DNA of 59,392 bases from Klebsiella pneumoniae (GTDB lineage: Bacteria > Pseudomonadota > Gammaproteobacteria > Steroidobacterales > Steroidobacteraceae). The notes beneath the pieces are model-generated. The model worked only from the letters and a program-made list of their open reading frames with translations. It did not search any database and was not told the DNA's origin. Below are positions 10,430-20,184 of the stretch, piece by piece (within the stretch, counting starts at the first letter, position 1; every line of letters begins with the position of its first letter). The stretch lies in the NCBI GenBank assembly GCA_945860725.1, contig CAMAQZ010000009.1, positions 1 to 59,392 of the forward strand. The letters run 5' to 3'. The translations under genes were made by a program, and so were the position numbers.

Positions 10430-11698
10430 ATGTTCCAGCCGCTGCCGCTGTTCGTGGGCTTGCGCTATGTGCGGGCCCGTAACCGCAAGTTCTTCGTCTC
10501 CTTCATCACCTGGGTGTCGCTCGCCGGGGTCTGCGTGGGCGTGGCAGCCCTGATCGTGATCCTGTCGGTGATGAACGGTTTCGAGGGGATATCCCGGGAG
10601 CGCCTGCTCGCATTGTCCGCCCATGCCCGTGTGATCGCGGGGCCGGGCGATGAGGGCAGTACGGCCGCCGCCCAAGCGTCGACCTGGCAGTCGGCGTTGG
10701 CAGCGATGGCGAGGTTGCCCGGTGTCACCGGGGTCGCGCCCTACGCGGAATTGCAGGTGCTTGCGCTGCGTGGCGCCGAGAGTCGGCCGCTGCAGTTGCG
10801 CGGGGTCGACCCGGCGCTCGAGCCGAAGGTCTCGGAGATCGCGCGCGCGTTGCGCGAAGGTGCGCTCACAGACCTGCAGCCCGGGGCAGCCCGGCTGCTG
10901 CTCGGTCACGGCGTTGCGGCTTGGCTCGGCGTCGGGGTGGGTGATCCGATCACCTTGCTGGTGCCCGGGGTGGATGCCGGCGGCACGCCCGTGCCGCGGC
11001 TGCGCGAGTTCCGGGTGGCGGGCATCTTCGAGGTCGGGCATCCGGAGACCGACAGCCTGCTCGCACTCGGGCACATCGAGGAGGTCTTCGCACTCGCGGG
11101 TGCCGAACCGCGCGCCTTCGGTCTCGTTCTACGCTACGCCGATGCGCTGCAGGCGCCTGCCGGCGCCGCCGCTGCAGCCGCGAAGCTGCCAGCTGGGCTC
11201 ACCTTGCGCGATTGGACGCAGGACCACGCGAGTTTCTTCCGCGCCGTGCGCATTGAGAAGACCATGATGACGCTCATCCTGCTGCTCATCGTGGGCGTGG
11301 CGGCGTTCAACATCGTCGCCATGTTGGTGATGGTGGTCACCGATAAGCGCACCGACATCGCGATCCTGCGCACGCTCGGCGCCTCGCCGCGGCGGGTGAT
11401 GGGCGTGTTCCTGGTGCAAGGGCTGGTCATCGGTTGGTCGGGCGTGCTGCTCGGTGTGCTGCTCGGCGTGCTGTTGGCGAGCAACGCCACCGAGGTCGTG
11501 GCGCTGCTCGAGCGGTTGTTCGGCTTCCGCATCATGAACCCTGAGGTGTTCGTCATCTCGCGTATCCCTTCGGAACTGCGCTGGACGAACGTGGGTCTGG
11601 TGGCTGGCGCGGCACTGATCCTGACGACGCTCGCCACGCTCTATCCTGCCTGGCGCGCCTCGCGCGTCGCGCCCGCCGAGGCGCTGCGCTATGAATGA
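10430..11698 (+). CDS. lolC: Lipoprotein-releasing permease, LolC/LolE family (first copy)
   Basis: Inner-membrane subunit of the LolCDE ABC machine, which extracts mature lipoproteins and hands them to LolA. The ATG at 10430 (MFQPLPLFVGLRYVRAR) gives 422 residues, the family length; the longer open frame upstream overlaps mfd and is not used. The first membrane segment is about residues 22-46, followed by SVMNGFE and a large periplasmic domain, then three C-terminal segments ending in TLYPAWRASRVAPAEALRYE. No Shine-Dalgarno is visible and a TTTAAT lies 10 bases upstream, so the leader may be very short. LolC versus LolE assignment is by order only. Confidence 0.92.
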   Translation: MFQPLPLFVGLRYVRARNRKFFVSFITWVSLAGVCVGVAALIVILSVMNGFEGISRERLLALSAHARVIAGPGDEGSTAAAQASTWQSALAAMARLPGVTGVAPYAELQVLALRGAESRPLQLRGVDPALEPKVSEIARALREGALTDLQPGAARLLLGHGVAAWLGVGVGDPITLLVPGVDAGGTPVPRLREFRVAGIFEVGHPETDSLLALGHIEEVFALAGAEPRAFGLVLRYADALQAPAGAAAAAAKLPAGLTLRDWTQDHASFFRAVRIEKTMMTLILLLIVGVAAFNIVAMLVMVVTDKRTDIAILRTLGASPRRVMGVFLVQGLVIGWSGVLLGVLLGVLLASNATEVVALLERLFGFRIMNPEVFVISRIPSELRWTNVGLVAGAALILTTLATLYPAWRASRVAPAEALRYE

Positions 11699-11716
11699 CC
11701 GGACGGAGCGGCTGCT

Positions 11717-12961
11717 GTGATCGGCTGGGAGTGGACGGTGGGCACGCGCTACCTGCGCTCCACGCATCGTTGCGGCTTCGTCTCCTTCGTGGCGGTGATC
11801 GCGGCGCTCGGTCTGATGCTGGGTGTGGCCGTGCTGGTGGTGGTGCTGTCCGTGATGAACGGTTTCGAGCGCGAGCTGCGTTCACGCATGCTGGCCGTGA
11901 CCTCGCATGCGACCCTCACGGGCCTCGAGGGTGCGCTGCCTGACTGGCGCGCCGTCCAGCGTCGGGCCTTGGGCCTGCCCGGCGTCACCCACGCCGTGCC
12001 GTTCGTCGAGTCTCAGGCGATGGTGGCGAACGGTGCACGAGTGCTCGGTGCCGCCGTTCGCGGTGTCGATCCGGCGCTCGAGATCGGCGCGTCCGGCCTT
12101 GCCGAACATATCAGCGGCGGACGATTGATCGACCTGCAGCCCGGCGCGTGGCGGATCGTGCTCGGCAAGACGCTCGCCGTGGAGTTGGGTGTCGCGCCTG
12201 GAGATACGGTGGTGCTCATCGCACCGGAGGGCAGCGTGACGCCCGAGGGCATGGTGCCGCGGATGCGGCGCGTGACGGTTGCTGGCACGCTTGATTCTGG
12301 GATGTACGAATTCGATCGCGGGCTCGCCTTGCTGCACATCGCCGATGCGGCGCGGCTCTACCGGTTCGGCGACGAGGTGTCGGGTGTACGCCTCACGCTT
12401 GCCGATCCCTTGGATGCACCCCGCTTGGTGCGTGAGCTTGCGCTTGCGCTCGGCGGCGGTTTCTTCGTCAGTGACTGGACGCGCCAACACGCGGCTTTCT
12501 TCGAGTCCATCGAACTGACCAAGGGACTGATGTTCGTGATCCTGTCGATGATCGTGGCGGTGGCGGCGTTCAACCTGGTCGCTACGCTGGTGATGATCGT
12601 CAAGGATAAACAGCCGGACATCGCCTTGCTGCGGACACTCGGCGCGGCGCCGCGCAGCATACTTGCGGCGTTCGTGTTGCAGGGGGTGTTGATCGGGTTG
12701 GTTGGCACGCTCGCCGGTGCGGCGCTCGGTGTCCTGGTGTCGTATAACGTCCAGTCCCTGGTCGCCGGACTCGAGCGACTGATCGGGGTGCGTTTCCTCG
12801 ATCCTCAGGTTTATTTTATGAGCGACTTGCCCGCAGCGGTGGAGTGGCTCGACGTGGCGCGCGTCTGCGGCGTAGCCTTCGTGCTCTGCGCCTTGGCCAC
12901 GCTCTACCCGAGCTGGCGTGCGGCGCGCACCCAACCGGCGGAGGCCTTGCGGCATGACTGA
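11717..12961 (+). CDS. lolE: Lipoprotein-releasing permease, LolC/LolE family (second copy)
   Basis: 414-residue paralogue of the preceding permease, with the same layout: one N-terminal membrane segment ([20 protein letters not shown]), [11 protein letters not shown], a periplasmic domain, and three C-terminal segments ending [18 protein letters not shown]. Together the two copies would form the LolC-LolE heterodimer. The start is GTG at 11717, 18 bases after the lolC stop. The order permease-permease-ATPase differs from lolC-lolD-lolE of enterics. The stop overlaps lolD by 8 bases. Confidence 0.9.
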   Translation: MIGWEWTVGTRYLRSTHRCGFVSFVAVIAALGLMLGVAVLVVVLSVMNGFERELRSRMLAVTSHATLTGLEGALPDWRAVQRRALGLPGVTHAVPFVESQAMVANGARVLGAAVRGVDPALEIGASGLAEHISGGRLIDLQPGAWRIVLGKTLAVELGVAPGDTVVLIAPEGSVTPEGMVPRMRRVTVAGTLDSGMYEFDRGLALLHIADAARLYRFGDEVSGVRLTLADPLDAPRLVRELALALGGGFFVSDWTRQHAAFFESIELTKGLMFVILSMIVAVAAFNLVATLVMIVKDKQPDIALLRTLGAAPRSILAAFVLQGVLIGLVGTLAGAALGVLVSYNVQSLVAGLERLIGVRFLDPQVYFMSDLPAAVEWLDVARVCGVAFVLCALATLYPSWRAARTQPAEALRHD

Positions 12962-13661
12962 GACCCATCACGGCGCGGTGCCGTCACCGGCAGCGATCGC
13001 CGTACTCGAGGCCGAGGGCCTCGTCAGGGAGTTCCGCGAGGGCGCGTCGACCTTGCGGGTGCTCGACGGACTCTCGATGCGCATCGAGCGCGGCGAGAGC
13101 GTCGCGATCGTCGGCGCATCGGGCTCCGGCAAGACCACCCTGTTGCAGATCCTGGGCGGTCTCGACCGGCCGACCGCCGGCACGGTGCGCATTGACGGCC
13201 GTGACATTCATGCGCTCGATGAGACAGCGCGCTGCGCGTTGCGCAATCGCACGCTCGGCTTCATCTACCAGTTCCACCACCTGCTGCCGGAGTTCTCCGC
13301 CCTCGAGAACGTCGCGATGCCGCTGTTGGTCCGGCGCATGGCCGCAGCCGAAGCGCACGCCCGTGCGGCCGCGGTGCTCGGACGAGTCGGGCTCGAAGCG
13401 CGACTTGGGCACCGTCCGCATGAGCTGTCGGGCGGCGAGCGGCAGCGTGCGGCAGTGGCGCGCGCGCTCGTGACCGAGCCGCTCTTGGTGTTCGCCGACG
13501 AGCCGACCGGTAACCTTGATGGCCGCAATGCGGCGCAGGTCTTCGAACTGATGCTCGAGCTCAACCGGGAGCGCGGCACCAGCCTTGTCATCGTCACCCA
13601 CGATGAACGGCTCGCCGCACGGCTCGATCGGGTGGTCGTGCTGCAAGAGGGCCGCCTGTAA
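12954..13661 (+). CDS. lolD: Lipoprotein-releasing system ATPase LolD
   Basis: 235-residue ABC ATPase powering LolCE. Walker A is GASGSGKTT (about residues 52-60), the Q-loop region is [16 protein letters not shown], the signature is LSGGERQR and Walker B runs into [11 protein letters not shown], all typical of the MacB/LolD subfamily. The ATG at 12954 lies inside the end of lolE, so the genes are coupled. With lolA at 54979 the window carries four of the five Lol proteins; LolB is not seen. Confidence 0.96.
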   Translation: MTETHHGAVPSPAAIAVLEAEGLVREFREGASTLRVLDGLSMRIERGESVAIVGASGSGKTTLLQILGGLDRPTAGTVRIDGRDIHALDETARCALRNRTLGFIYQFHHLLPEFSALENVAMPLLVRRMAAAEAHARAAAVLGRVGLEARLGHRPHELSGGERQRAAVARALVTEPLLVFADEPTGNLDGRNAAQVFELMLELNRERGTSLVIVTHDERLAARLDRVVVLQEGRL

Positions 13662-13797
13662 CCGGGGCGCCCGCAGATCGTCACATCGGCCGCCAGCGCT
13701 GCCGATCACCGACTTCGCGCGTTTCTGCGCGAACACGCCACGAGGGCGCCTTGAGCCCGGGTGGGCCCTCCGTTAGTACTGTGCGGCGAGGTGCGCC

Positions 13798-16230
13798 ATG
13801 GGCGGCGACGCCCGCAGGCGTCGACGTGGCCGGCCGGAGGGCGTGCGTCGCGTGTCTGATCAGGGTGCATCGCAGCGAAGGACTGACAGCCGGCTGAGCG
13901 TCCCGCGTACGGCAGGTTTTGCCGCGCTTCTCGGTTCGATAGCCGTGCTCGCGGGGCCATGGGCAGGCGCCGCGCCGCTGGTCGTGGCCTTACCGTTGTT
14001 GTTGCTGCTCTGGGCTGTGCTGTGGACGGGCGCTTTCCTAATAGGGATGGACCATCGCCGCAGCGCTTGGTGGCCGGCGACCGGGCTCCTGTTGTTTTCG
14101 GCAACGGTCACGGCTGCCGTGGCCTGGGACCGCCTCGCCCAGCGTTGGCCGCCGCGCTTGAGCGGCGAGCGGGTGATTGCCGAGGTGACGGTCGACTCCC
14201 TGCCGGCGACGCAAGGCGGGGCGCTCGGCTTCGAGGCCGAGGTGCAGGTCCGGGCGCCGCAATCGTTGACGCGCAGTCTGCGACTGCAGGTGACCTGGCG
14301 CGATGCGCCCCGTCCAACGCCCCGGGTCGGTGAGCGCTGGTGGTTGGTTCTGCGGGTCGATGCGTTGCCGGTGATTCGCAATCCCGGTGGGTTCGATGCC
14401 TCCCGCGCTGCACTGCGCAACGACATCGATGGCCGTGCGACGGTGGTGACCGTCGGCTCCAACCGTCGGCTCTCCGCAGCCGGGCGCGGCCTCGATCCGC
14501 TGCGCGAGCGCATCGAGGACGCTATCCGCGACACCGTCGAGGATCGCGATGCGGCGGCTTTGTTCGCCGGTCTGGCGGTCGGCGCGACCGGCACGATGAC
14601 CCGCGAGCAGTGGCAGGTGTTCGCTGCGACCGGCACCACCCATCTGGTTGCGATCTCCGGCATGCACGTGACCTTGTTCGCGTGGCTGGCAGCCGGCGCG
14701 GCCCGGCGCCTCTGGAGTTTGGGCGCGGCGCACGCGAGACGACGGGCACCGCCGATCGGTCGCGAGCCTTTCGCAGCCGTCATCGGCACGACAGCGGCGC
14801 TCGGCTACGCATTGCTCGCCGGCTTCGGCATCCCGACCCAACGCACGGTGGTGATGCTCGCCGTCTGGTGGCTGATGCGGCTCAGCGGGCGTGAGCGGTC
14901 CGGGTTCGAAGTGCTCGGCTGGGCACTGTTGGCGGTGCTCGCCCTCGACCCCTTGGCGCCGCTGTCATCGGGCTTCTGGCTATCGTTCGGGGCTATGGCA
15001 GTGTTGCTGGCCGGTGACCTCGAAAAGGGCGGGGTGACGCCAAGTGCTGTACGCGCCTTGCTGGTCACCCAATGGCGGGTGGGGATCGCGCTCGCGCCCT
15101 TAACGCTGGCGTGGTTCGGCAGCGTATCTTTGGCAGGCTTCGTTGTGAATCTGTTCGCGATTCCGGTGATCTCGTTCCTGCTGGTGCCGTTGGTGCTCGC
15201 CGGCATCGCACTGCCGATCGCTTGGCGCGGCGCCGAGTGGCTGCATGCGCTCGGTTGGCCGCTGCTGCAGGCCTCGGCCGAATGGCCGTGGGCGATGTTG
15301 GCCTTGGACCCGGACCCCTGGTGGATCGTCTTGCTCGCTGGCTTGCTGCCGCTCTGGTTGTTGCCGGTGCCGGTGCGTTGGTGGGTGGCCGGTCTCGGTG
15401 CGCTGCTGCCGAGGGCGATGTCGGTCGCCGGTTGGCTGCCGCGATCCGACCTGCCGACGCAGGGTGCGGCGCAGGTTATCGTGTTCGATGCCGGCGACGG
15501 TTTCGCGTTGTTGGTGCGCACACGGCACCACGCATTGTTGGTGGACACTGCAGCTTCCCAGGCCGCACGTGGCGCTGCTGGGCAGTCCCCGGTGGTGACC
15601 GGGCTGCGTGCGAACGGCGTCAAACGGCTCGACATGTTGGTGTTGAGCCTCGCGCACGGCGTGCGGGCGGCGGGTGCCGCACAGGTCTTAGCCGCGGTCG
15701 AGGTGCGTGCCGCGCGTGTGGGGGGCGGCTGGCCGGGTGCACCGTCGCCGATCCTGCCGTGCGGCGCCGTGGAGCGTTGGAGTTGGGACGATGTCGACTT
15801 CGAACTGCGACAGGCCGCGCCGCCGGAAGGCTCCTGCGTGCTGCGCATCGCGATCCGTGGGGGACCGGCGTTGCTCGTCGGAGAGCGACTCGATGCCGAG
15901 GAGGGCGCAGCGCTGCTGGCGGCGGGTGCGGTGCTCGCCGCAGAGGTCGTGATTGCGCCGCGACGGGGTTCGCCGGCGGCGATCGCACCGGGCTTCGCAC
16001 AGTCGGTCGGGGCGGGATGGGTGTTGGTCGCCGCACGCGAGATCACAGCCGCCAAACGCGCGTTGGTCGCGCAGACCTGGCGTGTACCTGAGGCGCGTAT
16101 ATACGCCACGGCAGGGCAGGGCGCCTTGGCGTTACAGCTGCAGCCCGGGTTGCCGCCGCGGCTGCTGCGCCACTCGGGCGGCTGGAGGGCCGAGCCCCCG
16201 CCGGGGTCTCCGCTCGGTTATCATCGATAA
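13798..16230 (+). CDS. comEC: ComEC/Rec2 DNA-uptake channel with degenerate metallo-beta-lactamase domain
   Basis: 810-residue inner-membrane protein of the ComEC/Rec2 family, which carries single-stranded DNA into the cytoplasm in competent bacteria. The start ATG has GAGG 9 bases upstream. N-terminal membrane segments and an OB-like domain precede the Competence domain (about residues 250-500) with the GTTHLVAISGMHVTL motif. The C-terminal region aligns to the usual metallo-beta-lactamase domain, but the His/Asp ligand motif is SLAHGVRA at 617-624, the later Asp site reads GERLD at 695-699 and the HHGS site reads PRRGS at 721-725. All expected metal ligands are missing, so that domain is probably not a nuclease here. 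Confidence 0.92.
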   Translation: MGGDARRRRRGRPEGVRRVSDQGASQRRTDSRLSVPRTAGFAALLGSIAVLAGPWAGAAPLVVALPLLLLLWAVLWTGAFLIGMDHRRSAWWPATGLLLFSATVTAAVAWDRLAQRWPPRLSGERVIAEVTVDSLPATQGGALGFEAEVQVRAPQSLTRSLRLQVTWRDAPRPTPRVGERWWLVLRVDALPVIRNPGGFDASRAALRNDIDGRATVVTVGSNRRLSAAGRGLDPLRERIEDAIRDTVEDRDAAALFAGLAVGATGTMTREQWQVFAATGTTHLVAISGMHVTLFAWLAAGAARRLWSLGAAHARRRAPPIGREPFAAVIGTTAALGYALLAGFGIPTQRTVVMLAVWWLMRLSGRERSGFEVLGWALLAVLALDPLAPLSSGFWLSFGAMAVLLAGDLEKGGVTPSAVRALLVTQWRVGIALAPLTLAWFGSVSLAGFVVNLFAIPVISFLLVPLVLAGIALPIAWRGAEWLHALGWPLLQASAEWPWAMLALDPDPWWIVLLAGLLPLWLLPVPVRWWVAGLGALLPRAMSVAGWLPRSDLPTQGAAQVIVFDAGDGFALLVRTRHHALLVDTAASQAARGAAGQSPVVTGLRANGVKRLDMLVLSLAHGVRAAGAAQVLAAVEVRAARVGGGWPGAPSPILPCGAVERWSWDDVDFELRQAAPPEGSCVLRIAIRGGPALLVGERLDAEEGAALLAAGAVLAAEVVIAPRRGSPAAIAPGFAQSVGAGWVLVAAREITAAKRALVAQTWRVPEARIYATAGQGALALQLQPGLPPRLLRHSGGWRAEPPPGSPLGYHR

Positions 16231-16268
16231 GGTTTTTGATAGGCTTTTTGATGGGAGATGACCCGGCG

Positions 16269-16913
16269 ATGTGGGAATTAGTGCGGGCTGGCGGCCCGGT
16301 GATGTGGCCGATCCTGCTCTGCTCCGTGATCGCCGTGGCGGTCACCGTCGAGCGGCTGTGGTCGCTGCAGACCGATCGCGTGCTGCCCGCTGGCTTGCTC
16401 GACAAGGTCTGGCAGATGGTGCAGGCCAACCAAGTGACGGGCGAAGTCATCGAGACCCTGCAGCGCAACTCCCCGCTCGGCCGCGTGCTCGCCGCGGGTC
16501 TCAAAAGCCGCCACCAGTCGCGCGATCGGATGATGGAGCGGCTCGAGGACGCCGGGCGGCATGTGGTGCACGAGCTCGAGCGTTTCCTGAACACGCTGGG
16601 CACCGTCGCCGCGGTCGCGCCGCTGCTCGGTCTGCTCGGTACCGTCACCGGCATCATGAGCGCGTTCAGCGCGATCAACGAAGGCGCGATCGGTGATCCC
16701 AAGATGCTCTCCGGCGGCATCAGCGAAGCCCTGATCACGACCGCGGCGGGATTGTTGGTCGCGATCCCGGCATTGGTCGCCTATCGTTATCTGCGCGGCA
16801 GGGTTGACGGTCTGGTGGTCGAGATGGAGAAACAGGCCATCGCGCTAGCCGATGCAGTGGAGACCGCCGGCCCGCGGCCGCCGGTGCGCGGTCGGGGCAA
16901 GTCCGCCGCATGA
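16269..16913 (+). CDS. exbB: MotA/TolQ/ExbB proton-channel family protein
   Basis: Inner-membrane proton-channel subunit that pairs with the ExbD encoded next. ATG at 16269 (MWELVRAGGPVMWPILL) has GGAG 11 bases upstream and gives 214 residues; ATG at 16251 adds six residues. The first membrane segment is residues 11-26. The conserved pair is LGTVAAVAPLLGLLGTVTGIM and ITTAAGLLVAIPALVAY. This exbB-exbD pair between comEC and msbA/lpxK recurs in gammaproteobacteria; no tonB is adjacent, so the energised partner is not evident. Confidence 0.88.
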   Translation: MWELVRAGGPVMWPILLCSVIAVAVTVERLWSLQTDRVLPAGLLDKVWQMVQANQVTGEVIETLQRNSPLGRVLAAGLKSRHQSRDRMMERLEDAGRHVVHELERFLNTLGTVAAVAPLLGLLGTVTGIMSAFSAINEGAIGDPKMLSGGISEALITTAAGLLVAIPALVAYRYLRGRVDGLVVEMEKQAIALADAVETAGPRPPVRGRGKSAA

Positions 16914-17395
16914 AATTCCGGGCGCGCAGGGTCGAGGAGCCCGAGATCAACCTGATCTCGTTCATCGACGTGGTCCTGATGATCGTGATCTTCTTCATGC
17001 TGTCCTCCACCTTCTCGCAGGAGGGGCGCCTCAAGATCCGCCTGCCGGAGGCCGGCATCGCGGCGGTGCCGCGTACGGCGACGCCGCCGATCATCTTGGC
17101 CATCAGCGCTGACGGGGTCTATCAGATCAATAGCACCCTGGTCGATGGCACCAACAGCGGCATGCTGCGCGCAGCCTTGATGGCCGTGGCGGGTGAGGCC
17201 CGCGATACGCGGATCACCGTGCGTGCCGATGCGCAGGCCACGCACCAAGCCGTGGTCACCGCCATGGATGTGATCGCACGGCTCGGGTTCCGGGAGGTCG
17301 ACATCGTGACGCTGCAGGAAGCCCCGGGCAGCGGCGGCGCAGGGGCGGCCGCGGCGCGGACAGGTGCGGCGCGGACAGGTGCGGCACCGAAGTGA
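16910..17395 (+). CDS. exbD: Biopolymer transport protein ExbD/TolR family
   Basis: 161-residue single-pass membrane protein. A short cytoplasmic N-terminus ending in EPEINLISFIDVVLM leads into the membrane helix; the Asp in ISFIDVV is the proton-pathway residue. The periplasmic domain follows, then an Ala/Gly-rich tail containing a doubled AARTGAARTGA unit just before the stop. The start overlaps exbB by 4 bases and the stop overlaps msbA by 4 bases, so the four-gene run exbB-exbD-msbA-lpxK is one operon. Confidence 0.92.
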   Translation: MKFRARRVEEPEINLISFIDVVLMIVIFFMLSSTFSQEGRLKIRLPEAGIAAVPRTATPPIILAISADGVYQINSTLVDGTNSGMLRAALMAVAGEARDTRITVRADAQATHQAVVTAMDVIARLGFREVDIVTLQEAPGSGGAGAAAARTGAARTGAAPK

Positions 17396-19143
17396 ACACG
17401 GCACCCATCCACGTGGTCGACGCCGGTAAGGTGTACCGGCGCTTGCTCGGGTATGCACGCCCGCATCTGCGCATGTTCATGATCGGCGTGGCGGGTATGG
17501 TGTTGTTCGCCGCAACCGATGCCTTGTTGGTGGTGTTGGTGCAGAAATTTCTCGCCGGCGCGTTCGTGGCGCCGGATCCGCGCATCCTCTGGGCCATCCC
17601 GCTCGGTGCCGTACTGCTGTTCGTGCTTCGCGGGATCGGCGATTACGTCTCCAATTTTTTCCCCGGTTGGGTCGGACGGCAGATCATCAAATCGATGCGG
17701 GCCGAGCTCTTCGGACACTACCTCCGGCTACCCGTGCGGTACTACGAATCCGCCGCGATCGGCGATCTGCTGTCACGCCTCACCCTGAACATCGAGCGGG
17801 TCGCCGAAGCCACCACGAACGCCGTGACGGTGATGATCCGCGACACCCTGACCATCCTCGGCCTGATCGGCATGCTCTTTTATTACAACTGGCAGCTGGC
17901 GACCTTTGTGCTGCTGTTGGCGCCGCCGGCCTCGTGGTTGATCCAGTTCATCAACCGGGCGTTCCGTCGCTACAGCGCGCGTATCCAGGCCTCGATGGGC
18001 GATGTCACGCGGGTTGCCAAAGAAGCGCTCGACGCGCAGCGCGTCATCAAAGCTTTCAACGCAGAACGCCACGAGGAAGCCATCTTCGAGGTCGCCAACG
18101 AGCGCAATCGCCACAGCAACATGCGTCTGATCGCCGCTCGATCGCTCGCCAACCCGGTGGTGCAGATGATCGCCGCAGTAGGCTTGGCCGGCGTGCTGTA
18201 TTTCTCCATCCGCCAGGTCTCCACCCGCGAGATGCAGGTCGATGAATTCATGGCCTTCCTGACCGCGTTGCTGATGATCACTGCGCCGTTGCGCCGGCTG
18301 GTGCAGGTCGCCGGACCGCTGCAGGAAGGCATCGTAGCCGGTGCCAGCGTGTTCGATGTGCTCGATACGCCGGTGGAGGATGCGGGTGGTCCCGTGCCGA
18401 TCACCCGCGCGCGGGGCGAAGTGGAATTCCGCAGCGTGGATTTCGCCTACGCCGGCTCATCGGCCAAGGTGCTCGAGGGCGTGAGCTTCATCGCGGCACC
18501 CGGTCAGACGGTGGCATTGGTCGGTCGCTCGGGTAGCGGCAAGAGCACGCTCGTGAGTCTGCTGCCGCGGTTCTACGACCCGGATGCGGGTTCAGTGCTG
18601 CTCGATGGCCGCGACCTGCGGGATTATCGCCGCGCCGATTTGCGTTCGCAGGTCAGCGTGGTGTCGCAGGATGTGGTCCTGTTCGATGACAGCATCCGCA
18701 GCAACATCGCGTTCGGGCTCTGCGATCCCGCCGATCCGGCGGTGGAGGAGGCGGCGCGCGCAGCGTATGTGCTGGAGTTCGCCGCCGAGCTGCCGCAGGG
18801 GCTCGACTCACCGGTCGGTGAGCGTGGCGGTTCGCTCTCGGGCGGGCAGCGTCAGCGCATCTCGATCGCCCGCGCATTGCTCAAAGATTCTCCGGTGCTG
18901 GTGCTCGATGAAGCGACGAGCGCGCTCGACAGCGAATCTGAGCGGCGTATCCAATCGGCGCTCGAGCGGTTGAAGAGCGACCGGACGACTCTGGTGATCG
19001 CGCACCGCCTCTCGACCATCGAGCAGGCGGACCGGATCGTGGTGTTGCACGAAGGCCGAGTCGCCGAGACAGGGACGCATGCGGAGCTCATCACCCGCGA
19101 TGGCCTTTACGCGCAGCTGCATCGCCTGCAGTTCGCGCGCTGA
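17392..19143 (+). CDS. msbA: Lipid A flippase MsbA
   Basis: 583-residue ABC exporter half-transporter that flips core-lipid A across the inner membrane. Six membrane segments lie in residues 1-320, with the ABC domain after about 340. Walker A GRSGSGKST is near residue 378, signature LSGGQRQR near 481 and Walker B VLVLDEATSALD. The start is GTG at 17392, overlapping the exbD stop (GTGA). Position directly before lpxK supports the lipid A role over a drug exporter. Confidence 0.95.
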   Translation: MNTAPIHVVDAGKVYRRLLGYARPHLRMFMIGVAGMVLFAATDALLVVLVQKFLAGAFVAPDPRILWAIPLGAVLLFVLRGIGDYVSNFFPGWVGRQIIKSMRAELFGHYLRLPVRYYESAAIGDLLSRLTLNIERVAEATTNAVTVMIRDTLTILGLIGMLFYYNWQLATFVLLLAPPASWLIQFINRAFRRYSARIQASMGDVTRVAKEALDAQRVIKAFNAERHEEAIFEVANERNRHSNMRLIAARSLANPVVQMIAAVGLAGVLYFSIRQVSTREMQVDEFMAFLTALLMITAPLRRLVQVAGPLQEGIVAGASVFDVLDTPVEDAGGPVPITRARGEVEFRSVDFAYAGSSAKVLEGVSFIAAPGQTVALVGRSGSGKSTLVSLLPRFYDPDAGSVLLDGRDLRDYRRADLRSQVSVVSQDVVLFDDSIRSNIAFGLCDPADPAVEEAARAAYVLEFAAELPQGLDSPVGERGGSLSGGQRQRISIARALLKDSPVLVLDEATSALDSESERRIQSALERLKSDRTTLVIAHRLSTIEQADRIVVLHEGRVAETGTHAELITRDGLYAQLHRLQFAR

Positions 19144-19155
19144 CGGAGCGGGCGG

Positions 19156-20184
19156 ATGGCGCGGCACCTCGAGGCTTGGCTGCAGCGAGTCTGGTATGGC
19201 GACCGGGGAGGTGGTGCGTGGTTGTTGCCGCTGTCGTGGCTCTACGGCGCTGTTAGCGTCTTGCACCGCATAGCCTATCGGTCGGGATTGGTGCGCACAC
19301 ATCGAGCCGCCGTGCCCGTCGTGGTGGTCGGCAACATCACCGCCGGCGGGACCGGTAAAAGCCCGCTGGTCGCTGCGCTCGCCGCGGCGCTGACGGCGCG
19401 CGGGATCCCGGTCGGTGTGCTGTTGCGCGGTTACGGCGCACGCCGCAAGGATCCGGCGCGTGTCGTCGCGGGCAATGATCCGCTCGAGGTGGGTGACGAA
19501 GCCGTGATGTTGGCCGATGTCACCGGCGTCCCCGTCGTCGCGGGCGCCGATCGTGCGCGCGGCGCGGCGTTGCTCGTGGCTGCCGGGGCGCGATTGGTGC
19601 TGTGTGACGATGGCCTGCAGCACCCTGCGTTGGCGCGCGACCTCGAGATCGCCGTGGTCGACGCCGTGCGCGGTCTCGGCAACGGCCGGCTGTTGCCGGC
19701 AGGACCTCTTCGTGAGGGGCCTTCCCGGCTGACCCGTGTCGATTGGGTGGTATGGCATGGTGAGCCGCCGCGCCCGCCGCAATGGCGGGGAACGGCGGGC
19801 AGCCTGGCGATGCAGCTCGAGCCAGGCGCTGTGCAACCGTTGGCCGGTGGTGCCGCGCCGCGTAGTCTCGCCTCGTTCGTCGGTAAGCCGGTCCATGCGG
19901 TGGCTGGAATCGGTGATCCGGGGCGTTTTTTTGCGATGCTGCGGGCGGCGGGACTCGCACCCCACGAGCACCCCTTCCCCGACCACCACGCCTATGTGCC
20001 GCAGGACCTCGATTTCGGCGATGATGTTCCGGTGCTGATGACCGCGAAGGATGCCGTAAAATGTCGGCGGTTCGCGGGTCCGCGGCTGTGGGAAGTGCCG
20101 GTCGTCGCTCGGCTTTCACCCGCGGACGGCGCGGCGCTCATCGACCAGATCGCCGCGCTGGTTGCGGTGCAGGGGAACGCATGA
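19156..20184 (+). CDS. lpxK: Tetraacyldisaccharide 4'-kinase LpxK
   Basis: Phosphorylates the 4' position of the lipid A disaccharide precursor to lipid IVA at the inner leaflet. 342 residues. An N-terminal membrane anchor region (LLPLSWLYGAVSVLHRIAY) precedes the P-loop GNITAGGTGKSP at about residues 57-68. The CDDGLQHPALARDLEI and HAVAGIGDPGRFF segments are family hallmarks. The start follows msbA by 12 bases and the stop overlaps the Trm112-type gene by 4. Confidence 0.95.
   Translation: MARHLEAWLQRVWYGDRGGGAWLLPLSWLYGAVSVLHRIAYRSGLVRTHRAAVPVVVVGNITAGGTGKSPLVAALAAALTARGIPVGVLLRGYGARRKDPARVVAGNDPLEVGDEAVMLADVTGVPVVAGADRARGAALLVAAGARLVLCDDGLQHPALARDLEIAVVDAVRGLGNGRLLPAGPLREGPSRLTRVDWVVWHGEPPRPPQWRGTAGSLAMQLEPGAVQPLAGGAAPRSLASFVGKPVHAVAGIGDPGRFFAMLRAAGLAPHEHPFPDHHAYVPQDLDFGDDVPVLMTAKDAVKCRRFAGPRLWEVPVVARLSPADGAALIDQIAALVAVQGNA

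Noticed and set aside
13714-13733. Inverted repeat TTCGCGC/GCGCGAA between lolD and comEC as a terminator
   Set aside because: The stem is good but no T run follows and GC-rich repeats of this size are expected by chance.
13860-16109. Several long minus-strand frames opposite comEC
   Set aside because: They mirror GC-rich comEC codons, have Arg/Ser/Ala-rich nonsense composition and no ribosome binding sites.
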